In this document: one piece after another, positions 46,255-56,810 of the stretch
Layout of the letters: each line of letters begins with the position of its first letter
How positions within the stretch are numbered: the first letter of the stretch is position 1
Assembly (NCBI GenBank): GCA_037974335.1
Contig: CM075729.1
Coordinates: forward strand, 99,681,932 to 99,745,931
Length of the DNA stretch: 64,000 nucleotides
Direction of reading: 5' to 3'
Origin: Prionace glauca
Lineage: Eukaryota > Chordata > Chondrichthyes > Carcharhiniformes > Carcharhinidae
Program-made: the position numbers and the translations under genes
The notes under the pieces: generated by a model
Databases searched by the model: none
What the model saw: only the letters and a program-made list of their open reading frames with translations
What the model was told of the DNA's origin: nothing

Positions 46255-46577
46255 GGACAGCGCGATGACACATTGGTGAGAACTGTTGCCTCACAGCATT
46301 GGGGACCCAGGTTCAATTCCAGCCTCGGATCACTGTGCGCAGTTTGCATATTTTCCCGTTGCCTGCGTGGGTTTTCTCTGGGTGCTCCAGTTTCCACGCA
46401 CACTCTAAAGATGTGCAGGTTGGTGGATTGGCCATGCTAAATTGCCCCTTTGTATCAGGGGATTAACAGGGTAAATGCGTGGGGTTACAGGGATAGGGCC
46501 TGGGTAGGATTGTGGTCAGTGCAGACTTGATGGGCCGAATGGCCTTCTTCTGTACTGTAGGGATTCTTTGATTGCAT
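46255..46577 (+). mobile_element. HE1-like SINE, full length
   Basis: The best-preserved SINE: tRNA-like head (GCGCGATGACACATTGGTGA, B box GGTTCAATTCC at about 46311-46321), the body CACTGTGCGCAGTTTGCATA, GTGGGTTTTCTCTGGGTGCT and GATGTGCAGGTTGGTGGATT, then GGGGTTACAGGGATAGGGCC, GATGGGCCGAATGGCC and the CTGTACTGTAGGGATTCTTTG end. About 320 bp, consistent with the HE1 order. Confidence 0.85.
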
Positions 46578-47441
46578 TTTAGACTGAAATGACCCCAGTC
46601 AAATTGATTGGAACCCCCTTACTCCGGAACTGCATTTTGTGTCAGATGAGCCAATCAAGTTCCTTCTGCGGGGAGGAATAGAGCACAATGTTAATGTCCG
46701 ATCTAGAATATTCCATCACATGCACACCTGATGTCTGGGTTGGAAAATGTCACTATCTCACATTGCAGCTGCTATGTTACCATTCTTTACAAGAAAATGT
46801 GTGTGACACAGTGCTTTCCTCTAAAAATAGTTCATGGGTGCTCTTTCCGATTTACAACAGATAGCAGAAATATGAAAGGATCCAGCCCTGGATAATAATA
46901 GCATTTACTTTGGAGAGAAATATTAAAGAATCCAGAAATAAATTAATGCCTATTCTCACGGCAACATGTGTTTAAATATTCAATTTTGTTAATTTGGAAA
47001 TACAAATCCAGAATACACTGTAAAGAAAAATAGATCTATAAAAGACACTTTAAAGTTGAGAAAGTTGAAAGGCATTGCTCTGTTAATAAGTATGATGGGA
47101 TCATTACCAATGGTAACAACGATTTTCTCACTGCGACAAATAACTGTGCCAGAACGTTCTCAATCTGCTTCTAAATGTTGTTGTTATGATGTGCTGATCA
47201 CCATTGGGAGAGAATGTATTGGGAAATCACTGCTGTACTGAGGATACTTAGATGTATTCAAATAGCTGTAACTAATGCAAGTTGTTACGTAATGTAACTG
47301 CAGCACCAGAGCTCTCTCAGACCTATATATATATGTGTGTGTGTGTGTGTATGTGTAATATGCCGACATAGTGTTGTATGGTCATATGAACATCTCATCT
47401 GCGTGACCTTAAGGCCAACAGTCTGGTGATTTTTCCAAAAA
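46578..47441. other. Region upstream of receptor gene 2
   Basis: Holds a short dinucleotide tract at 47323-47357 (TATATATATATG, then TG repeats). No promoter can be named. It should contain the 5' end of receptor gene 2. Confidence 0.5.
47323..47357. repeat. (TA)n(TG)n microsatellite
   Basis: About five TA units followed by about nine TG units with one interruption, 85 bp upstream of the receptor gene 2 start codon. Confidence 0.9.
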
Positions 47442-47511
47442 ATGGCAGGCGCAATACTTACCCAGATAGAAAAAATATATTATCCTGTTCTCGTATTATT
47501 TGGTATTCCTG
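47442..47511 (+). CDS. GPR139-like receptor gene 2, exon 1
   Basis: Encodes 23 residues plus one base (MAGAILTQIEKIYYPVLVLF then GIP), a minimal extracellular end leading straight into TM1. The exon ends with G at 47511 and a consensus donor GTAAGT at 47512. Phase 1 joins to exon 2 at 52142 (G+CC = Ala). ATG 47442 is the natural start. The same exon layout as receptor gene 1 supports both. The intron is 4,630 bp and holds two CR1 elements. Confidence 0.82.
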
Positions 47512-48837
47512 GTAAGTCCATTTTAACAATAGTTATTTATGTTTCAAAGTATTGAACAATAACGTTGCTCTTTCTGCTCCTCTGAAGACAGTGTCCTATC
47601 AGTCAGATCTCAGTGATACTACTGCCTCACAAGCTGATTTCCGTTTTCACTGAAGTCATTAGAAGAGGAAATAAACTGAGATCCATAATCAGTAGCCAAG
47701 GTGATGTTATCTAACAAAAGTCGACATTACAGCTATGGCCCTCAAACGTTCTCCAATGGACAATCGCAATATTGCCACCAGTGCAATACTGATTAAACAT
47801 ATGAAAAGTTTTCTGAGGCCGTATCCCATTGAGCGGACCATTATATTTCCTACAACTGAAGTACAGGAGAATGTTGGAGCGTATGCCGGGAATGGCAGCA
47901 GACGTATCTGAAAATGAGGTGTCAAGTTGGTGAAGCTATGACCCAGAACAAACTAGTTATTTTACTCAGTGATGGAAGTCATAGTCAATCCCTTTTCTAG
48001 CTTTTCTAGAGCCAGAGATGACATCCACCGTGTAACACTAATGCTGATATTCCATGTGTTAGCCTAACATGAGCAAAGGGGTACATTTTCCTGTCCCACC
48101 CGCCACATGAATCGTCACGGGTGGCACGGAAAATTTGATGGACCATTTAGAAGTCCTGTTATGGGTGGGAATTTTCTGTCTTGGGACGGGTGGACCGAAA
48201 ATCCCCAGCCAATAATTTTCCAATCACTGTCCAGTGATTAATCAATGTCGACCATTGTACCATCTGAGCCAACTGTATGGATTTGTTTTCTGTGCATCCT
48301 TGCCACAACAATTACTTGTCATTTTGACAATCGTTCAGCTTTTTAAAATTTTAACAGCAACGTAAAATTTTAACAGCAACATTACATGTAAGCAAGCTGT
48401 TGGAAAGTGCTTCAAGCTCTTGAACATTGTTGAAGACACCACTTGTTATTATTTGAAATCTACTCTATTGTGTTGAACAGAAACTTGAAACATGAAATGG
48501 ATCACCCGCACAGGAACTGTGGAATGATTTGATTTCTATGATTCTATGAATCTTGTTATGTTACTGCAATCAAACTTAAAATACTTCAAAATTAGCTGTT
48601 TTGAAATGTATCAGTGAGAAACCTAACTCGAGTCGGTTACAAATAGGCTCAAAGACCCTGATACTCACTTGCTGAGTCTTTGCTTCAATTATAAACTTGA
48701 ATATTAAATTGAGATTAATATTGCTTCACTAATGTGCATTACAATGGAAAATCGCAGAAGGTTTATTTGCAGGAAAGGCAGAGCAGTGTCTAAGTTCATA
48801 ATTTCTATTATCGATGCAATTGATAAAGCAGCAAGTA
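47512..48837. other. Intron of receptor gene 2, 5' part
   Basis: Unique-looking AT-rich sequence. A 19-bp unit (GTAAAATTTTAACAGCAAC type) is tandemly duplicated at 48343-48382. Nothing else is recognised. Confidence 0.55.
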
Positions 48838-49590
48838 AGAACAAAGAATAAAGGAAATTACAGCACAGGAACAGGCCCTTCAGCCCTCCAAGCCTGCACC
48901 GACCATGCTGCCCAACTTAACTAAAACCCCCTACGTTTCCAGGGACCATATCCATCTATTCTGAAATCATTCATGTACTTGTCAAGATGCCCTTTAAAAA
49001 TCACTACCATATTCGCTTCCACTACCTCCCCTGGCAATGAGTCCCTGGCACCCACCACTCTCTGTAAAAAAAATCTGCCTCCTACATTTCTTTTAAACCT
49101 TGTCCCTCACACCTTAAACCTATGCCCCCTAGTAATTGACTCTTCCACTCTGGGAAAAAGTTTCTGACTATCCACTCTGTCCATGCCTCTCATAATCTTG
49201 TAGACTTCTATCGTGTCTCCCCTCAACCTCCATCGCTCCAGTGAGAACAAATCAAGTTTCTCCAACATCTCCTCATAGCTAATGCACTCCATACCAGGCA
49301 ACATCCTGGTAAATTTTTTCTGTACCCTCTCCAAAGCCTCCACATTCTTCTAGTAATGTGGCAACCAGAATTAAACACCAAGTGCAGCCTCACTAAGGTT
49401 CTATAAAGTCAATATGACTTGCCACTTTTTAAGCTCAATATCCTAGCTGATGACGGCAAGTATGCCATATGCCTTCTTGACTACCTTCTCCACCTGCATT
49501 GCCACTCTCAGTGACCTGTGTACATCCTGTACATCCAGATCCCTATGCCTATCAATACTTCTAAGCGATATAATTTCCTAAGAGACTTCT
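48838..49590 (-). mobile_element. CR1-D LINE, 5'-truncated, in intron of receptor gene 2
   Basis: Tail at 48838-48860 (AGAACAAAGAATAAAGGAAA). The minus strand reads MEALERVQKKFTRMLPGMEC, ISYEEMLEKLDLFSLERWRL, DTIEVYKIMRGMDRVDSQKL, FPRVEESITRGHRFKV in an open 78-aa stretch (49107-49343). Flanking parts are frameshifted. Moderately old. Confidence 0.85.
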
Positions 49591-49954
49591 TCTAAGAAAT
49601 ATAAATAGAAAAGAGATATAATCAATAAAGAGATATAATTTTTGCATCTTTCTTGATTTGCACCCTTTTTTGTATAACGAAACGCAAACTATTGACTTTA
49701 AATCTAGATTTTGCGTGTTATGATTCCCTTTGGAGATGGCTCAGTGATTGATATGGTTAGACAAACATTAACATCCTATTTGCGTGACAAAAAGAGGTAT
49801 ATTTTTCAGTTTATACTGTGTAACTTTTTATTTTAGTTTTAAAGTCGCGAGTTTCGGCGTTTTTTAAAAATTAGTTAGAAACCGGAAGTCGTCACTAGGG
49901 CGCTTGCCGGTACTTGTAGGTTTTTTTTCAGGTTTAAAAAACTCCTACCTCCGT

Positions 49955-49995
49955 GTCTCGGCCTCATTGTTCCTGTGGAGCAATGAGGCCGAGAC
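49955..49995 (+). repeat. Perfect hairpin in CR1-B 5' UTR (15-bp stem)
   Basis: GTCTCGGCCTCATTG (49955-49969) pairs exactly with CAATGAGGCCGAGAC (49981-49995) around an 11-nt loop. Confidence 0.9.
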
Positions 49996-50029
49996 CCTAA
50001 CCCTATAAATTAGTGCAGAGAGGATACCC

Positions 50030-50053
50030 GATTCTCTACATTGGTAGAGAATC
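50030..50053 (+). repeat. Second perfect hairpin in CR1-B 5' UTR (10-bp stem)
   Basis: GATTCTCTAC (50030-50039), loop ATTG, GTAGAGAATC (50044-50053). It lies 34 bp after the first hairpin and 90 bp before the ORF1 start codon. Confidence 0.9.
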
Positions 50054-50143
50054 CCACCCTTCCACCTCCTCTAACCTAATTATAAGTGTGTGGGAAGTTT
50101 TTTTTTATATATTTTTATTTTTCTGCTGGGAACTGATTCAGGG

Positions 50144-51058
50144 ATGGCAGTTCAGGCTGTAAGCTGCATCTCCTGTGGGATGTATGTAGTGAGGGAGTCC
50201 AGCAGTGTTTCAGGTAATTTTACTTGTCGGAAGTGTGTAAGATTGCAGTTTCTGGAGGAGCTTGTAAAGGAGCTGGAGGTGGAATTAGAGGAGCTCCGCA
50301 TAATCCGGAAAGTGGAGGAGGACATAGAAAAGAGTGATAAGGAGATAGTTACTCCTAGAAATAAGTCTTGGGTCACTGCCAGGAAGAGGGGAAAGAAGCA
50401 GTTGGGGGGTCAATCCCCTGGGGCTGTTCCCCTCCAAAATAGGTTTTCGGTCCTGGAGGCTACAGTTGAGGAGGAATCAACTGGGGATAGCCAAAGGGAG
50501 CAGGTCTCTGGGGATGAGCCTATTGGGAAACCTCAGGTGATTAAGGGTAAGAGATTGGGCCTCATGATTGGGGACTCCACAGTTAAGGGGACGGATAGGA
50601 GAGTCGGAGGTAAGGGTAGGGACTCAGGGCTGGTGTGTTGCCTACCAGGGGCTGGGGTCCGGGATGTATCGGACAGGGTATTCAGGACTCTTAGGGGAGA
50701 GGGAGATCAACCCCAAGTTATAGTTCATGTGGGGACACATGACATAGGGAGATTAAGGGAAGGGGATATTAAGCAAAGATTTATGGCGTTGGGGTGGAAA
50801 CTAAAGGCTAAGTCTGGAAGAGTAGTTATATCCAGACTCTTGCCTGTGCCACGGGATAGTTTAGAGAGGAATAGAGAGAGGGAAAGTTTGAACTCGTGGC
50901 TGAGGGGATGGTGCAGGAGGGAGGAGTTCAGGTACTTGAGCAATTGGGGCTCATTCTGGGGAAGGCGGGACCTCTATATGAGTGATGGTTTACACCTGAA
51001 CCAGAGGGGAATCAATATCCTGGGGGTAAATTTGCAAAGGCTATGCGGGGAGGTTTAA
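50144..51058 (+). CDS. CR1 LINE ORF1 protein with SGNH esterase domain
   Basis: A 304-aa open frame. CR1-group ORF1 proteins combine an amino-terminal zinc-finger-like region with an SGNH/GDSL esterase domain and are thought to bind the element's RNA and act with it in the ribonucleoprotein. Visible here: CxxC pairs at Cys8/Cys11 and Cys28/Cys31, a leucine/glutamate-rich likely coiled coil (about 34-66), a basic linker (ARKRGKK), then the esterase blocks: GDS with nucleophile Ser145 in LMIGDSTVKGTD, VHVGTHDIGR where GTND is usual, and SDGLHLN carrying the catalytic Asp and His. I chose ATG 50144 (GGGATGG context): the longer frame to 50090 has no ATG and reads through T-rich 5' UTR. The frame is intact although the element cannot encode its own RT. 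Confidence 0.85.
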   Translation: MAVQAVSCISCGMYVVRESSSVSGNFTCRKCVRLQFLEELVKELEVELEELRIIRKVEEDIEKSDKEIVTPRNKSWVTARKRGKKQLGGQSPGAVPLQNRFSVLEATVEEESTGDSQREQVSGDEPIGKPQVIKGKRLGLMIGDSTVKGTDRRVGGKGRDSGLVCCLPGAGVRDVSDRVFRTLRGEGDQPQVIVHVGTHDIGRLREGDIKQRFMALGWKLKAKSGRVVISRLLPVPRDSLERNRERESLNSWLRGWCRREEFRYLSNWGSFWGRRDLYMSDGLHLNQRGINILGVNLQRLCGEV

Positions 51059-52141
51059 ACTGATTTGGAGGGGGGGGTGGGATCTTGAATAGAGGGGGTG
51101 AAAGTGAAGGGGGCATAGATGGGGAATGCAAGGCATGGCGTAGTAGCGTTGAAGAGCAGAAGGATCTCGGGGTCCGGGTCCACAGGACTCTTAAATCGGC
51201 CTCGCAGGTGGAGGAGGTGGTCAAGAAGGCGTATGGTGTACTGGCCTTCATTAATCGAGGGATTGAGTTTAGGAGTCGGGAGGTAATGCTGCAACTTTAT
51301 AAGACCCTTGTCAGGCCTCATTTAGAGTATTGTGCGCAGTTCTGGTCGCCTCACTATAGGAAAGATGTAGAAGCTATTGAAAGGGTGCAGAGGAGATTTA
51401 CAAGGATGTTGCCTGGACTTGGAGGCATGCCTTATGAAGATAGGTTGAGGGAGCTGGGACTCTTTTCCCTGGAGAGGCGAAGGTTGAGAGGCGACCTGAT
51501 AGAAGTTTATAAAATGTTGAGAGGAATAGATAGGGTGGACTCTCAGATGCTATTTCCCCGGGTTGAAATGGTTGCTACGAGAGGACACAGATTTAAGGTG
51601 CGGGGAGGGAAGTACAGAGGTGATATTAGGGGTAAGTTTTTCACTCAGAGGGTGGTGAGTGAATGGAATCGGCTGCCGTCATCGGTGGTGGAGGCGAACT
51701 CGCTGGGGTCTTTTAAAAAACTTCTGGATGAGTATATGGGGTTTAATGGGATTGGGGGTTATAGATAGGTCTATAGATTGGTGGGGTTGATGTGATGGGC
51801 GCAACTCGAGGGCCGAAGGGCCTGTTTGTGCTGTAATGTTCTATGTTCTATGTTCTATGTTCTATTAACCTGAGTGAGGAAACTCAGCACGAGTTTTACA
51901 TACTTCCAAAAATACTGTGGTTGCTGTAAATCTTCACTAATGAAAATAAAATGTGAGGCACTCACTCTGAAAAGGTAACTGTTTTTCTCTCCACCAACGT
52001 CAGTATATGCAGCAGTTCCACTTTGTTTTACTATTACCTGATTATTTTACTGAATTTAATATAAAGTCAACATTTCTGATTGTATTTACTTCTGCCTCCT
52101 TTACATTCTGTCTTGCCGCTCCCTCTCCCGTTCCTGTGCAG

Positions 52142-53031
52142 CCAATATCATGACCATTCTGATTCTGTCCCGGGGAAAGTGTGGCCTCTCCAGATGCATC
52201 ACTGTTTACCTGGTGACTATGGCAGTGGCGGATTTGCTGTGCCTGATATTTGATGTCATCTTCTTTGAGCTGCAGGAACTTTACTTTCCGGATTCATTCC
52301 TAGACTATACGCCCGTCTGCAGAATGAAATTCTTCCTGCTTTTTGTTTCGGTGGAATGTTCCGTCTGGTTAACTATCGCCTTCACCTTTGATCGGTATGT
52401 GGCAATTTGTTGCCAACAAATAAGAACAAAATATTGCACCGAAAAATATGCAAAGGTTATTGTAGCAACGATATGGGGGCTGAGCATTTTAGAGAATGCC
52501 CCGAGATATTTTGTATCTGAACCTCAAATAATAATTGACAATATATCCTGGTTCTGCATTGTGAAATCCAGCCGCTATACTGAACCTGCATGGGTTACGT
52601 ACCTATGGATTGATATAGTTTTACTGACTTTTATTCCGTTTTTCTTGGTTCTGTTGTTCAATGGTCTGACCATCAGGCACATTTTACTGACAAGCAGGAT
52701 CAGGAAGGCTCTCAGGAACAGCGGCAACGACCCAGAAATGGAAAGTCGAAAGAGATCAATTGTTTTACTGCTGCTCATATCTGGAAATTTTATACTGTTA
52801 TGGTTGGTCATCCTTATTCATTTCATCTGTGCCCAAATTACAGATGTTGAATTCTTGCAGTCAGATTACAGCAATCCATTCGCCATTCTCGAACAAGTTG
52901 GCTATATGCTTCAAGATCTGGGTTCCTGCACAAACACCATCATTTATGTAGCTTCCCAGGCTAAATTCAGAGAGGAGTTGAAGAATCTGTTTAAATATCC
53001 TCTGGCTTTCATTACTAAATTAAGCAAATAG
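52142..53031 (+). CDS. GPR139-like class A GPCR, gene 2, exon 2
   Basis: The paralogue of receptor gene 1: a rhodopsin-class plasma-membrane receptor, ligand unknown to me. Spliced product 319 aa: TM1 completed by ANIMTILILSRGKCGLSRC, TM2 (YLVTMAVADLLCLIFDVIFF), Cys83 (TPVC) presumably bonded to Cys162 (WFCIV), TM3 ending in a canonical DRY (107-109, AFTFDRYVAICC), TM5 (FIPFFLVLLFNGLTI), a basic loop 3 (SRIRKALR, ESRKRS), TM6 with NFILLW and no CWxP, TM7 NTIIY (288-292) in place of NPxxY, and a FREEL helix 8 with an FKYPL end. The acceptor is strong: a long pyrimidine tract then GTGCAG|CC. No frame break. Better conserved than gene 1 in the DRY motif. It shares the RGKCGLS[KR]CIT loop 1 signature with gene 1, so the pair is a tandem duplication. 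Confidence 0.9.
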
Positions 53032-54454
53032 CTCAAAGGTCTGAGATGAATCAAACTAGAGCTGATTTCGGAGAACTGACATACATTTCCTTTTCAATAA
53101 TGCAGTCAGTGAGCCGTCTGCTACATGCCTGCCAAGAATTTCATGTCAGGAGAGTTTGTTGGAGATTAAAGTGGTGGGGGCTGTGTGATGGGAGAGGGAT
53201 CTGCTACCGCCTGCTTTAGACCTCAGCTGAAGTTGAATTGCACCCACGATTAAATTGAACCGCCAAGTCTCACAGGAGCTTAATCAACTGAAATGAAAAT
53301 GAGAGGGTTTTTTTAAATGTAATAATCTCCACTTGCAGCCATGGTGATATACAACGTTCCATCCAAAATCTAATTGCGTGATACTTTAGCTTTTAAATGA
53401 GTCCTGGAGAAAATTTTGGGCTTGAGGATAGTGCCTGCTACCAGTTTTGCAACTTCAACACCAGTTCTGGAGCCGATTCTATGCTCATTCCCAATACAAT
53501 CACAGGATTAGGAGCACAAATACCAGATTGATTCTGCTGCATTCACCTTCAGAGAGAGGGGTGACCTCGGCTTTAGCTCCAACCCTTTCTGTTCTATACC
53601 GGGGATACTGCTGCTGAAATTGGATGTTTCTGTTTCCATTAATCAATGTTTTCCATGTTCATTGTTTGGATTCCGAATAAAGACTGTTCACCTGCCGTGG
53701 GAAAGCCTTCAGCCGAGGAGTGTACAAGTTGAAAATAAAGTTTGCGATAAGAAATACTCAAAACTTACAAAAAAATGTTTTACAAATTCATGGAGAGTTC
53801 TGGTTTTACAATAAAGTTGCACAATATCTGGCAACGGTTTGTATGGAAACTGGTAATGCTCCTTTAATTTTGTTAATTTTCGTTAATAAACTTCATAAGA
53901 TAAAATGACTGTAGCATAGTTTGTGGATTTATTCAAATATATTGCTGTCAGTAATGAACCAATTCATCCAGATTCTCAGTTCCAGCTTGTTGCCTCCCTC
54001 AAGTTTACAATGGTAGACAATTTAACCTGGAGGAGCATTCAGCTCAAATATCTCCTGGTATTTCACAAGAGGCGGACAGCCGGATATTGGTGACCAGTTG
54101 ACTACTCCATTAAATAACAAGGAGCATGACTCATTGTAAGATCCTCAATGCTGCCTAACATTGTAATCCAGATTTCTGTTAAAGGAAGGGACACAGCTAT
54201 TAGACTTTGAGATATGAAAGAGGATTGATGATCACAAACATGTCACGAAAATAAATGCACATGGGGTTTGTGTATGCACATTTCTGAAGGTCACAGTACC
54301 AGTTCTTACGGCCGTTCAAAATGTGCGGGAACCCCCGAGCATTGAGAATGCAGTCATAGAACTCAAAATTAATTCAAACTCTCAAACATTACGAAAGAGT
54401 GGTTATGCATTAGCTGGAGTGCATTGTCGAGTTCTGTGAACAAATTTTACAAAT
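53032..54454. other. Downstream region and probable 3' UTR of receptor gene 2
   Basis: No repeat or coding pattern is recognised. Possible polyadenylation signals AATAAA occur at 53676-53681 (650 bp after the stop) and near 53735, and one at about 53884. Which is used cannot be told. Confidence 0.4.
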
Positions 54455-55133
54455 AGAACATAGAACATAGAACATAGAACATTACAGCACAAACAGGCCC
54501 TTCGGCCCTCGAGTTGCGCCGATCACATCAACCCCACCAATCTATAGACCTATCTATAACCCCCAATCCCATTAAACCCCATATACTCATCCAGAAGTCT
54601 TTTAAAAGACCCCAGCGAGTTCGCCTCCACCACCAATGACGGCAGTCGATTCCATTCACTCACCACCCTCTGAGTGAAAAACTTACCCCTAACATCACCT
54701 CTGTACTTCCCTCCCCGCACCTTAAATCTGTGTCCTCTCGTAGCGACCATTTCAACCCGGGGAAATAGCCTCTGAGAGTCCACCCTATCTATTCCTCTCA
54801 ACATTTTATAAACTTCTATCAGGTCGCCTCTCAACCTTCGCCTCTCCAGGGAAAAGAGTCCCAGCTCCCTCAACCTATCTTCATAAGGCATGCCTCCCAG
54901 TCCAGGCAACATCCTTGTAAATCTCCTCTGCACCCTTTCAATAGCTTCCACGTCTTTCCTATAGTGAGGCGACCAGAACTGCGCACAGTACTCCAGATGA
55001 GGCCTGACGAGGGTCCTGTAAAGTTGCAGCATTACCTCCCGACTCCTAAACTCAATCCCTCGATTAATGAAGGCCAGTACACCATACGCCTTCTTGACCA
55101 CCTCCTCCACCTGCGAGGCCGATTTAAGAGTCT
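54455..55133 (-). mobile_element. CR1-B LINE, 5'-truncated, very young
   Basis: Four tail units (ATAGAACATAGAAC type) at 54455-54480, then on the minus strand an open 186-aa frame (54550-55110) identical to that at 27263-27823 except for one residue (LPSLVV against LPSSVV). It starts at TCTTAAATCGGCCTCGCAGG. Confidence 0.93.
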
Positions 55134-55436
55134 AATGGTGGCTTTATAAATAACGCAGAAAAGGTTTACCAGAAAGATATTAGTTACTTAGTTATTGCAA
55201 TCATTTGGAAAGGCGGGAACTGAGGCGGGGAGACAGATTCAAGACAGGTGTTGAACATTTAAAAGGAGTTCCATATAGTAAATGAGGATTCCGATCGTGT
55301 CTCGAATTAAACAATTCGAGAAGTTTTGGCAAACGATCAACAGTGAATGAGATAGTGGAATTCCAACAGACTACACCGACACCCCCAGTGAACATCTTAC
55401 ACATGCTCACACCACCCAGTAACCAGTTCTTATATA

Positions 55437-55597
55437 AGTGAGGGGATTAAGGGTTATGGGGAGAGGGCGGGAAAGTGGAACTGATCCACTTCAGATCAGC
55501 CATGATCTTATTGAATGGCGGGGCATGTTTGAAGGGCTAGATGGCCTACTCCTGCTCCTATTTCTTATATTCTTATGTTCTTATATTCTTATATAAC
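55437..55597 (+). mobile_element. CR1-C LINE 3' terminal fragment
   Basis: Begins in the last codons (GGGGATTAAGGGTTATGGGG) and runs through GATGGCCTACTCCTGCTCCT to a TTCTTATRTTCTTAT tail of about five units. Confidence 0.88.
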
Positions 55598-55639
55598 CCC
55601 CACTATTTACCCCACTAACCCCGCTAAACAAAAACTTCT

Positions 55640-56580
55640 TTGGACACAATGGGCCCAATTTTACCATTGCGTTGTGCCCATTTTCGGGCACAAAAACGCA
55701 ATAAAGTCCGGCCATTAACGCGATCTGCACCCAGGTCCGCGCAGATGCCCACTTTATCAAGGCCCAAAAATGGCAGCGATCCAAATTGCACCCGAAATTG
55801 GTGCAAAAACGATTTAAATGTATTTGCATGCATTTCAATTGAATTAATAGGCTGCCTGGCCAACTTTACCAGCACCTCCTCCTTTACCACTGCGTTTGCC
55901 AATCCGGAATCGGCGCAAAATGCAGAATTGGCACGAAATAAAAGTCTGATTCGGGCACTTCCTCAGTAAGGGTTGGCAGGGAGGTAGGTGCATGGCATCT
56001 TTGCTACTCACGGGTGTCCTGTTGTTGCTCTGCGAGTGTGTGTGGGGTGGGGGCTGTTTCTCCGCAGGGTCTCTGCTGTTTCTCTTGCAGCTCGGACCCG
56101 GGTCTCAGTGCTGACCTCGGGTCCTGCAGTGCTGCTGGCTCCCAGCACACTCAGCTCACTTCAGGCTGAAGGATGTACACAAAGCCCTTGCAGATAGCAC
56201 TGCTGTAGCCTCTCAACTTTACCAAGAGCTGTGATTGTGGGGAGCATGTGACGGGGGGATTGGGGGGCATGGGGACGCTGAGATTGTCGATGTGCTAGGA
56301 GCAAGCAGTGTTGCATTGCTTCCACATTTATTCATTTCCACCTCCCTCCACCACTCCCACCCTCCCTCAGAGTGACGAGATGGCTTTTGCAATGCAACCA
56401 ATCTTGCTGTTCTCTTGGTTGCTGCTGGAGCTGAGGAGGAGGACACGGAGGAAGAACTGGGGGCCCAGGATGCCTGGGCCTTACCACTTGCAAGACCAGA
56501 GGGAGATGACCATCAGAGGCAAGAGGTGGCTGCCATTCACCCAGAGCGAGGGGAAAGGAGAAGGAGGGAGCAAAGACTTT
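55640..56580. other. Unidentified stretch, possibly decayed DNA transposon
   Basis: Starts near GGGCCCAATTTTACCATTGC (55647-55666), which resembles the terminal sequence of shark DNA transposons I have seen but has no visible matching inverted end here. At 56415-56580 a plus-strand frame reads as acidic then basic protein (AGAEEEDTEEELGAQDAWAL, ERGERRRREQR) and is then cut by a CR1-C insertion. I cannot name it; it might be a piece of transposon protein or chance. Confidence 0.3.
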
Positions 56581-56809
56581 TAGAATATAAAAGTAGGGAG
56601 GTCTTGCTGCAACTGTACAGGGCACTAGTGGTGCTGCAGCTGGAGACCAGTTTTGGTCACTGCACTTGCGGAAGGATATATTGGCCTTGGAGGGAGTGCA
56701 GAGGAGGTTCACTAGGCTGATACCAGAGATGAGGGGGTTAGCCTATGAAGAGAGACTGAATAGACTGGGTCTGTACTCGTCGGAATTTAGAAGGCTGAGG
56801 GAGGATCTT
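56581..56809 (+). mobile_element. CR1-C LINE internal fragment
   Basis: The plus strand encodes EYKSREVLLQLYRALV, a frameshifted LEYC block, ALEGVQRRFTRLIPEMRGLA and YEERLNRLGLYSSEFRRL, and stops at GAGGATCTTA where the minus-strand element begins. Its last 45 bp may be the tail fragment at 57972-58016. Confidence 0.8.
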
Positions 56810-56810
56810 A

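Larger units (their letters stand above)
49800..51868 (+). mobile_element. CR1-B LINE, internally deleted, with 5' UTR, ORF1 and 3' end
   Basis: In one orientation: a 5' UTR (from about 49800, exact start unclear) with two perfect hairpins, an open ORF1 (50144-51058), a short G-rich spacer, then directly the C-terminal part of ORF2 from SSVEEQKDLGVRVHRTLKSA (about 51141) to EYMGFNGIGGYR (51768) and an ATGTTCT tail ending at about 51868. The whole endonuclease and RT palm, roughly 2 kb, are absent. The ORF2 portion is open (51085-51768) and nearly identical to the copies at 27145 and 54455. It sits in the intron of receptor gene 2, 275 bp before exon 2. Confidence 0.85.

Noticed and set aside
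50090-50143. Signal-peptide-like N terminus upstream of CR1 ORF1
   Set aside because: The extension starts at GTG, not ATG, and its hydrophobic residues come from T-rich 5' UTR; the first ATG is 50144.
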